A stretch of 64,000 nt of DNA from Mercenaria mercenaria (lineage: Eukaryota; Mollusca; Bivalvia; Venerida; Veneridae): NCBI RefSeq assembly GCF_021730395.1, contig NC_069365.1, positions 22,914,001 to 22,978,000 on the forward strand. The letters are read 5' to 3'. Position 1 is the stretch's first letter. Each line of letters opens with the position of its first letter. The translations under genes and the position numbers were made by a program. This document shows, in pieces, positions 23,461-35,060 of this stretch. Under the pieces are notes generated by a model, which saw only the letters and a program-made list of their open reading frames with translations, had not been told where the DNA came from and ran no database searches.

Positions 23461-26401
23461 GACAAAGTGCATAATGTTTGACGTAATAATTGTAAAGGTC
23501 GACAGGGACCATGTTACAAGATATGCTAATGAAGTGAGTGATACGTGCAGTATGACTGTACCAAACCTGCAAATAGCCAGAAGAAGTATCGCCGATACCA
23601 CAACGGAAAAACATACACTCAAGTGTAAGAAGTTGTTATTTCTACTCGGAAACGAAAATGTCGGGATGACGAGTGCCGTTGAAAACTGGGTAACAGCTGT
23701 GTTTCCAGGAGTTAAAGATGTTTCAGAGAAAGTTTTGATCGTGCAAGAATCCAGCAGTGAGACTGAAGGACAATTTGATGCATCTGATCTTACCAAATGT
23801 CCAGGTTTAAGACAAGTTACAGTTAAGACATTGAAAGATGTCTTTCAATGGTGGCCCAAAACTATCGACTTTTTATTTAAGAAAACAAAACAGAGAGTTC
23901 GAGTGTACCTGACAACGGATATTGAAATAAAGAAGTCAGAAGGGGAATCTGAAAGTATAGATGTAGAACAAGGTCAGCTTAAAGATGACATCAGAAAGTT
24001 ACTGCAGTTCAACAGAGCGGAATTGGTAGACAATGATGGAAAGGCAATCAGCTGCAACACCGTAATAGTAGTTTTTGGGAAGGAAATATCCGTTTCCAAT
24101 ACGATGTATAGTTCTTTGAGACGATCAAAGATTAATGGAGTGAAAGTGTTTTTCTTTTTTCCTCTAGACGTGCCGACGTTTGACCGAAAATTGAAGCGGA
24201 TATCAAACTACCGTTTCACAGTTTCGCAACAGATGGAGGGAATTCTTTTCCTGATGAGGTAGTATGATCACTATCTACATTTATACTAACATTAGGGACC
24301 TCACTATACTTTATATTAAAGAAGCGCACTTCATTTTCGTGTAACGTACTTAAATGATTTACACAAGAAAACGTTTTGACTTAAAAGATTTACACAAGGC
24401 AACTATTTACAAATGGAATTAATGTATGAATATGCGAATAATGCAACATTTATTCTAACACGACCTGCAAATAACCTACATATGTGTAGAGCAAATTTAT
24501 CTCTGGTTATTCTGCAATATACAACTCGCGTGCAATGACGTCATCCGATCAGGGTGCGTAGCGCGGTCGTAAAAAGTAGTTACCATGTTTTACTAACACT
24601 GTTGATACTAGTATGTCGTGTTAGAATCGAAATAATACGTTCCCATGTGTGATTTATCATAGAATAACCCGAGTTTTTTTACGGCCTTCGTGATATATTC
24701 TTACGCATAAGAACTCAAAACTCGGGTTATTCTACGATAAACCAAGTTTGGGAACTCATTACTTCTTAATTATACAAATTACATGAAAGGCTCACACAAA
24801 TCGAGCCTTCAGCATTTTCAGTGTAGTTGTATCGTCTTTCCACCTTCTCTAATTTACAAATAGGTAATGACATCATCAAGATTTCAGGTAGTTTAACTAA
24901 ACGTTGAACATCAACCACAAAGTTCAGATAAGTCATTGTAGCCTGAAGTCCCGCCATGTTCTTACATTACAAGACAAAGTAAAAATGTTATACCCGCTTG
25001 ATGAACAAAACAACAGTTGTGTAACTGTAAAAAAGGCCAAATGTTCCCTCTGTTAGGGGGTATCTTTCTGTAATCTGTGCATGAACGTTACTCAACTAAG
25101 GCACTATATATAAAAAATATGAAGTATATCTTTCCACTGGTAAAAAACATTAAATCGATAATTTTAGTCAAAATATGAAATAAAAAAAAAGTTGTTTGTT
25201 TGACGTTTAAGATCAAAATATCACTCATGAACACCATTCACCATACATTGATTCTGCCTTGCTCTGCCACCAGCGTAGATCATGACTTGCCTGTACATCC
25301 GTGCAATCTGATCATGATCTGCACTGTTCGATATTCAGTCAGTATCTTTTTAGTAAATACCCCTTTTAACAGTTAATGGTACTGTCCAAATTGAAAGACG
25401 GACAAATTCATTCTGGAAATTCAGCATGGTAAAGGTTAAGAGCCGGCGAAACATGACATCAAACACTGTCCCGTCAGAATCAAACTTTGAAGCATAGCGT
25501 CTTGCTGTGAATACTATACTGAATGTTAATTATGTGAATATTATATATCAATAAGCCGCACTATGAGAAAACCAACATAGTGCATTTGCAACCAGCATGG
25601 ATCCAGACCAGTCTACGCATCCGCGCAGTCTGGTCAAGATCCATGATAATCGCTAACAGTTTCTCTAATTGCAATAGGCTTTGAAAGCGAACAACATGGA
25701 CATGCCCAGACTGCGCGGATCTGGATCCATGCTGGTCGCAAACACACTATGTTGGTTTTTTTCATGGTGCAGCCCAATTTTTATCGCATTGACATGACGA
25801 AGAAACTTTCGATGTATCGTAAATAACAACAGGTTGAAATATACCTTATCCCAGCAGAGCTATCTTTAGAATTACATGTTATACCAAAACTTACATAATT
25901 TACATAAATTTTGAAAAAAAGTTGCCGTTGCTGAAGGGTTTTTAATTTGATATAATACTAAACATATCAATACCATGAAAATCTCAATAGAACTGCTCGC
26001 TTTGACAGATCGAGGTAATATGATATTGTAATTGTTTTGCTTTTTTCATTTCCTTATCTGCAGAGAAATAGGTATGGAGCAGTTAGAGCTGCCACCGCTC
26101 CGTAGACCTTTGATTCCTACCGGACCACTTAGTATTCAGTGCAAATATGATGGTACGGCTGGTAAAGCCGTCTTGAATGCTAAGTGGGCCCCCTACCCTT
26201 ACGGTCTTGGGGAAACAATAAGTCTACAAATACGTGTGCAAAAAAAACTCTGGCACGAAATCCATGGTGATCTTCCAGCAACGAAATCTGACATTACTGT
26301 ACAACTTCAAGGTAGACCTCCGATTGAAGCGTTTGATTACAGGATTATGTGCGAAGACAAAGATGGGAATCTTTCAAATTACATCAAGGCAAGATCAATC
26401 A
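23461..26401 (+). CDS. Paralogue 1: unfamiliar two-domain gene (TIR/Rossmann-like plus Ig/FN3-like)
   Basis: Exon A codes from ATG 23474 to 24258, with a likely 5' UTR acceptor (TTAGGCAG) at 23460 and donor GTAGTA. Exon B is 26064-26401, with acceptor TTATCTGCAG and donor GTAAGT. The A-B junction keeps frame (AG|A). Exon A, ~262 aa, alternates hydrophobic strands and helices: MFDVIIVKVDRDHV, KCKKLLFLLGN, KVLIVQES, then CNTVIVVFGK and NGVKVFFFFP. This suggests a TIR- or Rossmann-like fold. Exon B begins with a Pro-rich LPPLRRPLIPTGP and looks like an Ig/FN3-type beta-sandwich ending YRIMCEDKDGNLSN. That order recalls BCAP/BANK1/Dof adaptors (cryptic TIR then DBB), but this is inference. No signal peptide, so cytoplasmic. 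A downstream exon must exist because exon B ends at a donor. Confidence 0.7.
24630..24768. mobile_element. Hairpin MITE
   Basis: AGAATAACCCGAGTTTT on the left pairs with AAAACTCGGGTTATTCT on the right. Imperfect pairing extends outward to about 48 bp on each arm (ACGTTCCC against GGGAACT). The loop has ACGGCCTTCGTGATATATTC. Related sequence (GGTTATTCTGCAATA) starts at about 24504, so the whole element may be longer. Confidence 0.7.
25240..25445. repeat. Diverged interspersed repeat
   Basis: Contains GTAGATCATGACTTGCCTGT and GCAATCTGATCATGATCTGC, a semi-palindromic arrangement like that of the MITE at 25.55 kb. I recognise the type as common in bivalve DNA; exact boundaries are not fixed. Confidence 0.45.
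25553..25775. mobile_element. Palindromic MITE
   Basis: Termini GCCGCACTATGAGAAAACCA and GGTTTTTTTCATGGTGCAGC are inverse complements with few mismatches. Inner arms (ACCAGCATGGATCCAGACCA against GGATCTGGATCCATGCTGGT) continue the palindrome. Fragments of the same family are at 38.31 and 43.16 kb. Confidence 0.85.
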
Positions 26402-26998
26402 GTAAGTATTAGTAGACATTTTGTCCAGTTTCTTGCACAGATAAATAAACTTCCAAAAATGATTTTGATTGTGGCGTAAATACGTAGAGAGCTGTAGCCA
26501 AATGATAGATATTTAAAATAAAAGTAGCAAATCACGCGAAAACGTTAACCTTTGAAAATACATTCTGCATAGCAGCAAGATTCCAATTTCATACTGCATT
26601 ACCTAATAAAATCATAGGCTATTTTAACATTTGTGTCAGATCTGATGATACCAATCTATAACAAACTTCAGTCGGATGAACTTATGTTTCTTATACCTTT
26701 TAAACCTTTCTTTTAAATTTTATCTTTCTTAATATACATGTATTTACTTTATATAAAAAATCAGCCAGAATGAGTATGTGCAGTTCATTGGTAAAAATTG
26801 ACAACTACATAGAAAAAAGATAACAACTGTGGATACAGTGGGTACCAACACTCACTCATAGTAAAGAGATATGGGTGTATATTATGGGAAAGGGAAGGAG
26901 AGTAACACCACCACTAAGCAAAACAATATCTTTGACATAGTTAACAAATTAAAATTAGGGTTTCCGCATTGGAGAGCTCAGTAATCATATTAATTTGT
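26402..26998. other. Intronic or intergenic, no gene seen
   Basis: AT-rich sequence after the GTAAGT donor of exon B. No exon with a matching phase is recognised. Confidence 0.4.
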
Positions 26999-27296
26999 TT
27001 TTTTTTTCGTTTGTTTTGGATTTAATTCACGCCGTTTTTCAAAAGTATTTCAGCTTTGTAACGGCAGAGAGTTAACCTAACCAGAGTAAAAAGTTCCTGG
27101 ATTCGGTGACAGTACGATCTTATTCTCCGCAAGTAACTGCCAACTTACCCACATGAATCAGAGGTAGAGGACGAATGGCTTCTGACACGATATAACAAAT
27201 TGTCACGGAGAACATAAGCGGCGCCCGGGGATCGAATTCACGACCACGCGACCCTTAGATATGCGTTATCCCTACTGAGATAAGCGGGCTGGCTGT
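26999..27296 (-). mobile_element. SINE family 1, full length, minus strand
   Basis: The most complete copy in the window. On the minus strand a tRNA-like head (CAGCCCGCTTATCTCAGTAG, with GAATTCGATCCCC as B box) is followed by TTATGTTCTCCGTGACAA and the shared body, and ends in GGCGTGAATTAAATCC with a T-rich stretch on the plus strand. Length is near 298 bp. Confidence 0.9.
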
Positions 27297-27299
27297 AAT

Positions 27300-27874
27300 C
27301 TGTATAAAATAAACTGGGGGTGGGGGAGGATGGCGGAGTTAAATGGGTTTAGTGCATTCCGACCTCGCACTTACCTTCTTTCACCAAGGTGGACAGGACA
27401 GTGTAAATAGGATAACTCCCCTATGAAAAATGTTCTTATGTAAGTGACAAACTATCAAATTGTATAAAGTAAAACATAATGTAGGGCATAAGTCATGAAA
27501 AATCATTGTTTTTCGCACTTACTTCAGCATAATTTCTTAAATATGCCATGTATGCTGGCATAACTGTCTTCCTCGGAAGAAACCTACTGTCAAAAAAAAA
27601 AATAATCATAAAAGTCTACAGTTAAGTAATTTTGCCTAAAAGGCTACAGCGGTCAACAAACAACAATTATCAACAAGATTGTAAAATGGAAATGATTAGG
27701 GTCTAATCAGTTTCTACAAAGATTCACGATGCAAGATTATTTTATGAGAAAAGTATCTTAAAATGTGTAAGAACAAGTAAAATGTACAATTACAATATTG
27801 TTACAATATAACCAATTGGTGCATTTAATATTACATATATATAACAATATATATATAACATATTACATATATAT
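27300..27874. other. No gene seen; AT-dinucleotide run
   Basis: A TATATA-rich stretch lies at 27834-27876, just before the presumed 5' end of the LINE. Nothing else is recognised. Confidence 0.4.
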
Positions 27875-28458
27875 CGTGAAAAAGTGTGAGGTTATGACAA
27901 GACGAAATTTTTATGCTCTGCTCAAATTGTAAATTTTGATAGAAATACTGAACTTTGTGACTTGAGATTGACATTGATCGATAACTGAGAAAGTGCACTT
28001 TGTGATAGTGTGTTTATAGTGTTGGAAAACTGGATTATTTTGGAGTAATTTTTGGATATAAAACTGTGAGTTTTGAAATATTTTGTCAAACTTTTCTCGA
28101 TATAAACTACTGTGTATAACGCATGATTGATTTTGTATACCTTTGAATATATAGTGGCTATTGTACTGGCTCACTGACATAAATTTATCGGCGATAATTG
28201 AGGATTAGTACAAGGTGTACTGATGGACTATCATTGAACATTTTCTACGGAAGCGCGTTGTGGTCACAGTAATAATGGGCATTGATATTGATACCTATCG
28301 TGCTCGAATTGGTGCGTTTGCGTTGTCAACTAAAGTGAATAAAAGGTGCTATAAATACGGGAAATATAATAAATTCACGAAAGGATCTGACATTCACCTG
28401 AGAAGTTTTCATATGTTGTACATATTCTTTGTTCATTACACTAGCGCTATCTGGAGTT

Positions 28459-29484
28459 ATGATTTCACATGAATGGTTAAAGGAGAAACTTTTAGAGTCG
28501 CATACAGAAATATGCACATGGACATCTTTGTCAACACATGGGACGATGCAAGGATATATGTCATCTTGTGTTTCGTTCGGAGGACAGTATAGCTATTATT
28601 ACAGACGTTTGTTGATATTATCGTCCGATGTGGAGACTAACCCTGGACCCATACAGAGTCCGGGTATGAGTATTAACCCTGATGACCCCACCATTGACCT
28701 TAACACGAGGTTGATTCTGTATGCTATAGCTGACACTAAAGAGGAAGTTAAAGGAGTTAAAGAGCAAGTTGTTTGTTTACAAAAAGAGATCGGAAGTCTG
28801 AAGGATGAAATCAGATCGGTTAAAGCAAAAGTTGATATACTTGAATACGGACAGGAAGTACTGAATAGTGATGTAGCGACACTGTCTCTTGCAGATGAAA
28901 CGAAGGAAGAACGCTTGACAAATATTGAAATACAGTTAAATATTATGGAGTCTGAAAGGTTGAAACCGTCGCTACGAATTTTCGGTCTAAAAGAAACGGA
29001 GTCAGAATTGGTATCCTTGGAGCATGTGGTGTCTGAAAATGTTTTAAATGTAGTTGGAAAACCGGATGAGCTTAACATAAATTCGATTGATAGTGCTAAA
29101 AGGGTCGGTGAATTGAAAGATGATGAACCAAGAATGGTGATTGTAAAATTTAAGAATAGTGATCATAAATTTGAGTTATTCAAGTACAGAGAAACTTTAA
29201 GAGATAGAGGAATCCGGGTATCGAATGATTTATCATTCCTACAGCGACAAAAGCTAAAGGAGCTCAAGAAGGAAGGACTAACTGGCTACTTTAAAAACGG
29301 TAAACTTGTAGCCTTTAGACCAAAGGCAGCACCGTTGACTGGCGACTTTGATGGACAATCCAGAACATTTAAACGAGCCGTTAGACACCGGGATAGGAGT
29401 CCGGATTTAAATCCTGCCCCGGATATGGATACTGTGACCTCGGATGATGATAGGCCAGCTCGAGTCAAGGTAAATTCCAGATAG
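28459..29484 (+). CDS. LINE ORF1 with 2A ribosome-skipping motif and coiled coil
   Basis: From ATG 28459 the product is 341 aa; the frame is open from 28429. The motif SSDVETNPGP (ending at 28650) matches the 2A consensus DxExNPGP, at which ribosomes skip a peptide bond and release an N-terminal peptide of about 63 residues. Such 2A sequences at the N-terminus of ORF1 are known in several APE-type LINEs. After it comes a heptad-rich region (about 28720-28950: KEEVKGVKEQVVCLQKEI, LKDEIRSVKAKVDIL), a likely trimerising coiled coil. Then a basic region (LRIFGLKETES, RVSNDLSFLQRQKLKELKK) fits an RNA-binding domain of the LINE ORF1p kind. The C-terminus is basic and disordered. Confidence 0.8.
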   Translation: MISHEWLKEKLLESHTEICTWTSLSTHGTMQGYMSSCVSFGGQYSYYYRRLLILSSDVETNPGPIQSPGMSINPDDPTIDLNTRLILYAIADTKEEVKGVKEQVVCLQKEIGSLKDEIRSVKAKVDILEYGQEVLNSDVATLSLADETKEERLTNIEIQLNIMESERLKPSLRIFGLKETESELVSLEHVVSENVLNVVGKPDELNINSIDSAKRVGELKDDEPRMVIVKFKNSDHKFELFKYRETLRDRGIRVSNDLSFLQRQKLKELKKEGLTGYFKNGKLVAFRPKAAPLTGDFDGQSRTFKRAVRHRDRSPDLNPAPDMDTVTSDDDRPARVKVNSR

Positions 29485-32080
29485 GATGAAGGCCAAAGCC
29501 CTGTACAGACGGACATACATTTTTTATCTTGGAATATTGAAGGTTTCAAATCGAAATTGTTTGCTACTGATATAATTGAATTTATTAAAAAATATGATGT
29601 AATCGGAATACAAGAAACTTGGGATTGTGACTCTGACTATTGTAACAAATATTTCAATGAAGATACAATTTTCTCTTGTAATGCTAAACAGTCTTTTGCA
29701 GGAGGTAGAGCTATGGGTGGTGTAACAGTTTTGGTAAAAAGCAACATTGCTATATATTTTAAACGTGTTTGTGACAATTTTAGTTTTGGAGTGATGTTAA
29801 TAATAGATAGCAAGTTACTGTCTTTAGATCGAGATATACTTTATGTATCGTTATATATACCACCAGAAAATTCGCCAGTTTATAATAATGTTGTCATGTC
29901 TGCGTTGCAACAACTAGAAGACCATATTATAAGTAATAATTTTCTAGACACTGCTTTACTTTTATGTGGCGATTTTAATGCCAGAACTGCTAATCTTCCT
30001 GATTACACAGTATGTCCGGACAATATACCGGAGTTAGAAGAGTTTAGCGATATAATTGACAGTGATATTGACATTGAAAGGGTATCATGTGACACCAAAA
30101 CTAATAAATTTGGACACGAGCTGTTAGAGTTTTGTAAAGTGTTCTCATGTTATATTGTGAATGGCCGCTTTAGTAGATATGATGGAGGTGATGGCTTCAC
30201 TTTTATTAACAATAACGGATGTAGTGTCATAGATTATTATATTGTGACGAAACATTTGTTTGATATAATTACATTGTTTGAGATCAATTCTTGCACTGAA
30301 AGTAGTCATGTTCCTTTATCGTTGGGTTTGAAGATAGAGCAAGGTGATATACCTGTTAATAATTGTAAACGTACTGACATGTTTTATGACCTAAATCAGG
30401 ATAATTGTGAGGAGTACTTAAATTGTTTATCCGAAAACATCCTAAATGGGTTTTTTACAAATCTAGAAACTATGTTGTCAGATGATGAAACACATATAAA
30501 TTCAGTAATTCAGGAATTTGAAACTGTGATTTGCAACAGTAGTACTAGTTTTCAAAAGGTAAGAAGAAAAGGCAAACCAGTTAAATACAATGAATGGTTT
30601 GATATAGAATGTAAGCAGGTAAAACGTTCTACTAAAAAGCTTTTGAAACGATTCAGGAAACTCAGGTGTGATGAGAATTTGAATGCTTATGTAGAAAGTA
30701 AATGTAGATATAAAAATTTGTGTAGACATAAACGAATGTTGTTTAACAGAAAATATTTAAATAAAGTCGAGTCCTCTGTTAATAACTCCAGAAAATTCTG
30801 GAATGAAATCAAACGGGTATTAAATAAGCCTAAATCAGAGAATATTATATCATTGGACAAATGGTATGATCATTTTAGTAATTTATTTTCGAATACTGTA
30901 GAAAATAACCATGTATGTGACAATGTACGTGTCACTCTTGATATAGATACAAATTTTGATGATATAGAACAGTTAATTTTTAACTCTGAGATTACTAATG
31001 AAGAGATATTACATAGTGTTAAAGCGCTGAATATAAATAAAGCGTCTGGAGGTAGTCTTGTACCCCATCAGTTAGTGTATGGCGTACATGTATTGTTGCC
31101 ATTTATATGTAAACTTTTTAATAGATTGTTTTCTAGAGGTGAATTTCCAGATAACTGGGCAAAATCAGTCATTATACCACTACACAAAAAGGGCAGTTAT
31201 AGCAACCCTGATAATTACAGGGGTATAGCATTACTAGATGTTTTTAGTAAAGTGTATATATCAATAATTACTAAAAGACTTACCTTTTATGTTGAGGCTT
31301 ATAACAAACTTTCGGAATCCCAAGCAGGTTTTAGAGCGGGTTATACTACAGTTGACAATGCTTTTATTTTATATTCCATTGTTAATAAATACTTATGTAT
31401 GAAAGGGAAACCTGTATATGTAGCTTTCATAGACTTTCAAAAAGCCTTTGATTCAGTCGATCGGTCGATTTTGTATGATATATTAAAACGAAATTGTGTA
31501 AAGGGTCACTTATATAAGTCAATACAGGGCATTTATTCATCAGTCAAAGCATGTGTAAGAACCAACGAGGGTGTGTCAGACATATTTACGTGTCCGGTTG
31601 GTTTACGCCAGGGCTGTAGTCTGAGCCCCATTTTATTTGCAATGTTCATAAATGAACTTTATTCAATGTTATGTGAAGATAACATCAGAGGGATTCAGTT
31701 ATTTCCAGATATTGTTGAAATTTTTTTGCTTATGTTTGCTGATGATATTGCTTTGATTTCTGATACTGTTGTTGGCTTACAAAAACAATTAAATGTTTTA
31801 TATCAGTTTTGTTTAAGGAGTAAATTAATTGTAAACATCACGAAATCGAAAGTACTTGTATTTAAACGAGGTGGAAGGTTGGCGAGAAGAGAAAAATGGT
31901 TATATAATGGCAAACAGCTTGAAATTGTCAATGGTTTTACTTATGTCGGTATATTCTTTACAAACAGATTATCAATGTATAAAATGGCAGAGGTCATGTC
32001 TGTGAAAGCGAAGAAGGTACTTATGTACATTTTTAGTTCTCTTCAACATTTATCTTGTCTGCCATATAAAACGTTTTTTT
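29485..32080 (+). CDS. LINE ORF2: endonuclease and reverse transcriptase
   Basis: The frame continues directly from the TAG of ORF1. The endonuclease runs from HFLSWNIEGFKSKL through IGIQETW (catalytic E), VSLYIPPEN, LLCGDFNAR, SVIDYYIV and SSHVPLSL, where the usual D of SDH is S. The RT has SGGSLVPHQLVYGV, NYRGIALLDVFSKVY, the catalytic FIDFQKAFDSVDRSIL, GLRQGCSLSPILFAMF and the catalytic FADDIALIS. The protein is cut at KTFF by a frame change in a run of T (32073-32080), after which the matching frame continues at 32084. No in-frame stop precedes this, so the domains needed for nicking and copying are open apart from the serine at the SDH site. Confidence 0.85.
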
Positions 32081-32083
32081 AAA

Positions 32084-32936
32084 GTGTTTGATTCGAAAAT
32101 TGCATCTATTATGTTGTATGGTTCTGAACTTTGGGGTTTAAAACACCCACAATGCATAGAAACAGTACAGGTATATGCTTGCAAACGATTTTTGAATGTA
32201 TATAACTCTGCATGTAATGATGCTGTACTTGGGGATACAGGAAGATATCCTATGCACATATATGCTTCAAAACGATGTATTAAATATTGGTTAAGATTAC
32301 TTAATCTTCCTAAAGATAGATATACAAGATTGTGTTATGAAATGCTTATGTATTATGACAATATAGGGTATGAAAATTGGGTTACTGATGTTAAGCGTAA
32401 TTTATACAGCAATGGGTTTGGATATGTATGGGAAACACAAAATGTTGCAAACCCAAGGTTATTTCTAATTCAGTACGTTCAAACTTTAAAAGACCAGTTC
32501 ATACAAAACTGGCAGTCAAGGTGTAGAGACAATATTAAACTGCAATACTAATTGTAACTATAAATACTGTTTTGGAGTTGAAAAATATATTATTGCAATA
32601 GATGTTGAGAAATTTAGAAATTGTATGGCAAGATTCCGTAGCTCTTCGCATTGTTTAATGATAGAAAAAGGTAGACATTATAACATATCTAGAGAATATC
32701 GAGTATGTCTGTACTGTGAAACTGTACTGGAAGATGAATATCATTTCATGTTATCATGCCCTTTATATGCTGATATTCGTAAAAAATATCTACCTATGTA
32801 TTATTGTCAATATCCAACCCTAGAAAAGTTTTATTCTTTGATGTCAGACGAAAATGTGAATTTAATTAGAAAAGTTGCCATGTATCTTTACTACTCTTTT
32901 AAAGAGAGGGACAAATATTTAGAAATGTTCAGTTAA
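32084..32936 (+). pseudogene. LINE ORF2 C-terminal part, two frames
   Basis: Downstream of the T-run frame change, VFDSKIASIMLYGSELWGL continues the RT thumb. A second frame change near 32543 moves to the frame holding CFGVEKYIIAIDVEK, FRNCMARFRSSSHCLMIEKG and the final knuckle CLYCETVLEDEYHFMLSCP. This Cys-Cys-His-Cys motif is the usual C-terminal nucleic-acid-binding element. Confidence 0.8.
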
Positions 32937-33162
32937 ATATGAATTCTGATATGCATTGTTAACTATAATACGTCATCATGGTTTAACATTGACTATGCCG
33001 TCCAGCTGTTTATGTCATAACCTCATGCATTATGTTTATCTCATGTTGTATATATTGTATTTGGGCCGGAGGCCATATAATGCAAATAAAATTGAATATC
33101 TGTTGTTTCTTTTTAGGTGTTTACATTATGGTAAAACACTTCGTGTTTAATGCGAATCAGCT

Positions 33163-33591
33163 TAGTATTATTATTATTATTATTATTAAACCAGATTTAT
33201 ATAGCGCCCTATTCATGATAAACACGTTCAAAGGCGCTTTGCAGCCACACAGGGCGCGAAATTCATCCTCTACTAGTACAGACACAGAGCAATTTTACCA
33301 GAGGGAAAGAGTGAGAAAAAGCCCCCAGAACACAGAGAGAGAGAACCTTTAAGATAAGACGTGTCCGGCTAACATAGCCTAGCCCTTTGCAAATAGACAG
33401 TCTGGTTCTTTAACGTGCTCGGTGAATGGCACCGATACACGCGAAGCCTTCTTTCCTGGGAAGAATCAGTACAGGTCTCAAGTTAGGTGGGAGACACTCT
33501 ATCTCAACAATTTCCAGTGCCTGGACCGGGATTCGAACCCCGAACTTCTGGACTGACAGCCAAGCGTGTTACAACTAGACCATCGGCCCAC
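33163..33591 (-). mobile_element. tRNA-derived SINE (family 3) with (AAT)n tail
   Basis: On the minus strand the head reads GGGCCGATGGTCTAGTTGTA, and the B box is GGTTCGAATCCCGG. The body has GAGTGTCTCCCACCTAAC and ACCGAGCACGTTAAAGAACC, ends in GCGCTATATAAATCTGG, and has an AAT microsatellite tail (plus strand 33163-33187). Full length, about 428 bp. The 106-codon plus frame at 33032-33352 is a by-product. Confidence 0.9.
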
Positions 33592-34112
33592 CTCGACATT
33601 CATTTCTAGAATTTATACCGGGAACTTTAAATTGTCTGCTAGTAAAATTACTTTTAAAATCATTATTCATTGACAATGGAAGCATTACTATTCCTCTAAT
33701 CTGTATGTTACAATGTTTTGTACATATGAGTTTTTTTCGCATGTATCTTTAATTTTCAACAATTGCAAAAACAACTTTTTCTCCATTATCTGTTATTTAG
33801 ATCTAACCTTTTATCGTTTATCGAACCATTAAATTATTCACATGTTTAAATTTTAAACATACCAGTCTACATTTAAATTAGTACATAAGAGATATTACAC
33901 TTGTATTTAATTAAAATATTCGTACTATTTGCAGAACCTCAAACTGCGTTGCGTTTTTAAAGCGTATCGGTAGAGTAAATATTTGAGGTTAATTTGATTT
34001 AAACAATATTTATTAATTAAATAGCATTTAATTACAATACATATTTACAAAAGCTAGAGATCGAGTAAAAAGCTAGTAAACTTTTTTAGGTTAATTTAAG
34101 TGTCTTCTACAG
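33592..34112. other. No gene seen
   Basis: AT-rich sequence. A reasonable acceptor (TGTCTTCTACAG) ends at 34112, but the frame entered from it meets a stop before the LITAF CxxC exon, so exon start is unresolved. Confidence 0.35.
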
Positions 34113-34165
34113 TGATCTGATATTTATGTTTTATTAAAGATTTTACGTCGACCAATCCCTGGCAA

Positions 34166-35060
34166 ATGAAATATAGTGTATTGTATGGCTGTGCCTCCTA
34201 CAAAATAGACAAAATCCCTGCCCACGTGAAATGCCATTTTTGTGATACGGAGGTTGATACAGTACCAAACGGGAATGTTCGGAATCGAGGCAAATGTTGG
34301 TGCCTTATATTGGGATGTTTTGGGTATGTATTACACACAGGGCTTATTGCATCTAAGAACTTGTAAGCATTGTCCTGACAAATATGCCAAACATAACTGT
34401 TTTAGAATATAAAGGATAAAATGTTATGCTGTCTTGTAACGTGCTGTTATATACGTACTTAGCAAATTTGAGGGCGGCTGGCTGTGCCAAGTAACGAGCG
34501 TAACAACGGGAATAAATGTGTATTTTTCTACCTTGCATTTCGGTAAATCCATTTATTACGTTATTACTATTGTTTCTACTGCAAAACTTTCTTCATTTAT
34601 TATAGTATCGGTAACTCATCAATTTGTAAACGTATATAATCCGTGTGTATTATTAGTCTTCCCTCCGTTATATCTGTCCTTCATAATTATTACAGTATCA
34701 GTTCTGACGTATTTCAGGCGAGGGCAAGGTTTATTGCTTTCATGTATAGTTTAATTGAATTACTGAAGTGCAAATGTTGCAGCACATCGACCGGGCAAAA
34801 CAAAACTAACTGGTATTATTAGGTAGCTTTCGTTTTCTTTGAAAGAGATGTTAGTATGAAATACCCTGAATCTGTATTTGAGATTTATCAAGTCAATAAA
34901 TTCGAACAGCCCAATATTTTATTGCAATTTTAATGTTTCTTTGCATATGAAGTCAATGGTATGCCTTGATTACTTCAGATGCTGTTGTGCGAGCAAGGAT
35001 GTCGTCCACACCTGTCCTAATTGTCAACAAGAGATCAGACGCTACAACGGTTCTCAATAG
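34166..35060 (+). CDS. LITAF-domain gene (or 3' exons of paralogue 1)
   Basis: The N-terminal exon (coding to 34323, donor GTATGT) reads YKIDKIPAHVKCHFCDTEVD and then GKCWCLILGCFG. This is the first half of a LITAF domain with its CxxC zinc knuckle and start of the hydrophobic membrane patch. The second exon (34979-35060, acceptor GATTACTTCAG) reads CCCASKDVVHTCPNCQQEIR and RYNGSQ. The junction gives GG|A, in frame. LITAF proteins sit on the cytosolic face of endosomes and in bivalves are immune-inducible. Compared with the other copies, about seven residues of the hydrophobic Cys-rich patch are missing after CC. The ATG at 34166 is a possible start but the upstream limit is open; it could be the C-terminus of the gene at 23.5-26.4 kb. 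Confidence 0.7.

Larger units (their letters stand above)
24259..26063 (+). other. Intron of paralogue 1 (1805 bp)
   Basis: GT-AG intron holding a hairpin element (24.5-24.8 kb), a diverged bivalve-type repeat (25.24-25.45 kb) and a palindromic MITE (25.55-25.78 kb). No other coding sequence is seen; the minus frame at 24957-24766 has no features. Confidence 0.6.
27877..33115 (+). mobile_element. Near full-length LINE with 2A motif in ORF1
   Basis: A 5' region of about 550 bp, ORF1 (28459-29484), ORF2 (about 29485-32936) and a 3' UTR with GGGCCGGAGGCCATATAATG make up an almost complete non-LTR element. ORF1 and ORF2 are in the same frame, separated by one TAG. ORF2 has two frame changes, one at a T run near 32075 and one near 32543. 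It lies between the second exon of paralogue 1 and the LITAF exons. Few breaks imply a fairly young insertion. The 5' boundary is approximate and no target duplication was found. Domain order and motifs fit the CR1/I broad group; clade unresolved. Confidence 0.85.

Noticed and set aside
33032-33352. 106-codon plus frame
   Set aside because: It spans the LINE 3' UTR, an ATT microsatellite and a SINE.
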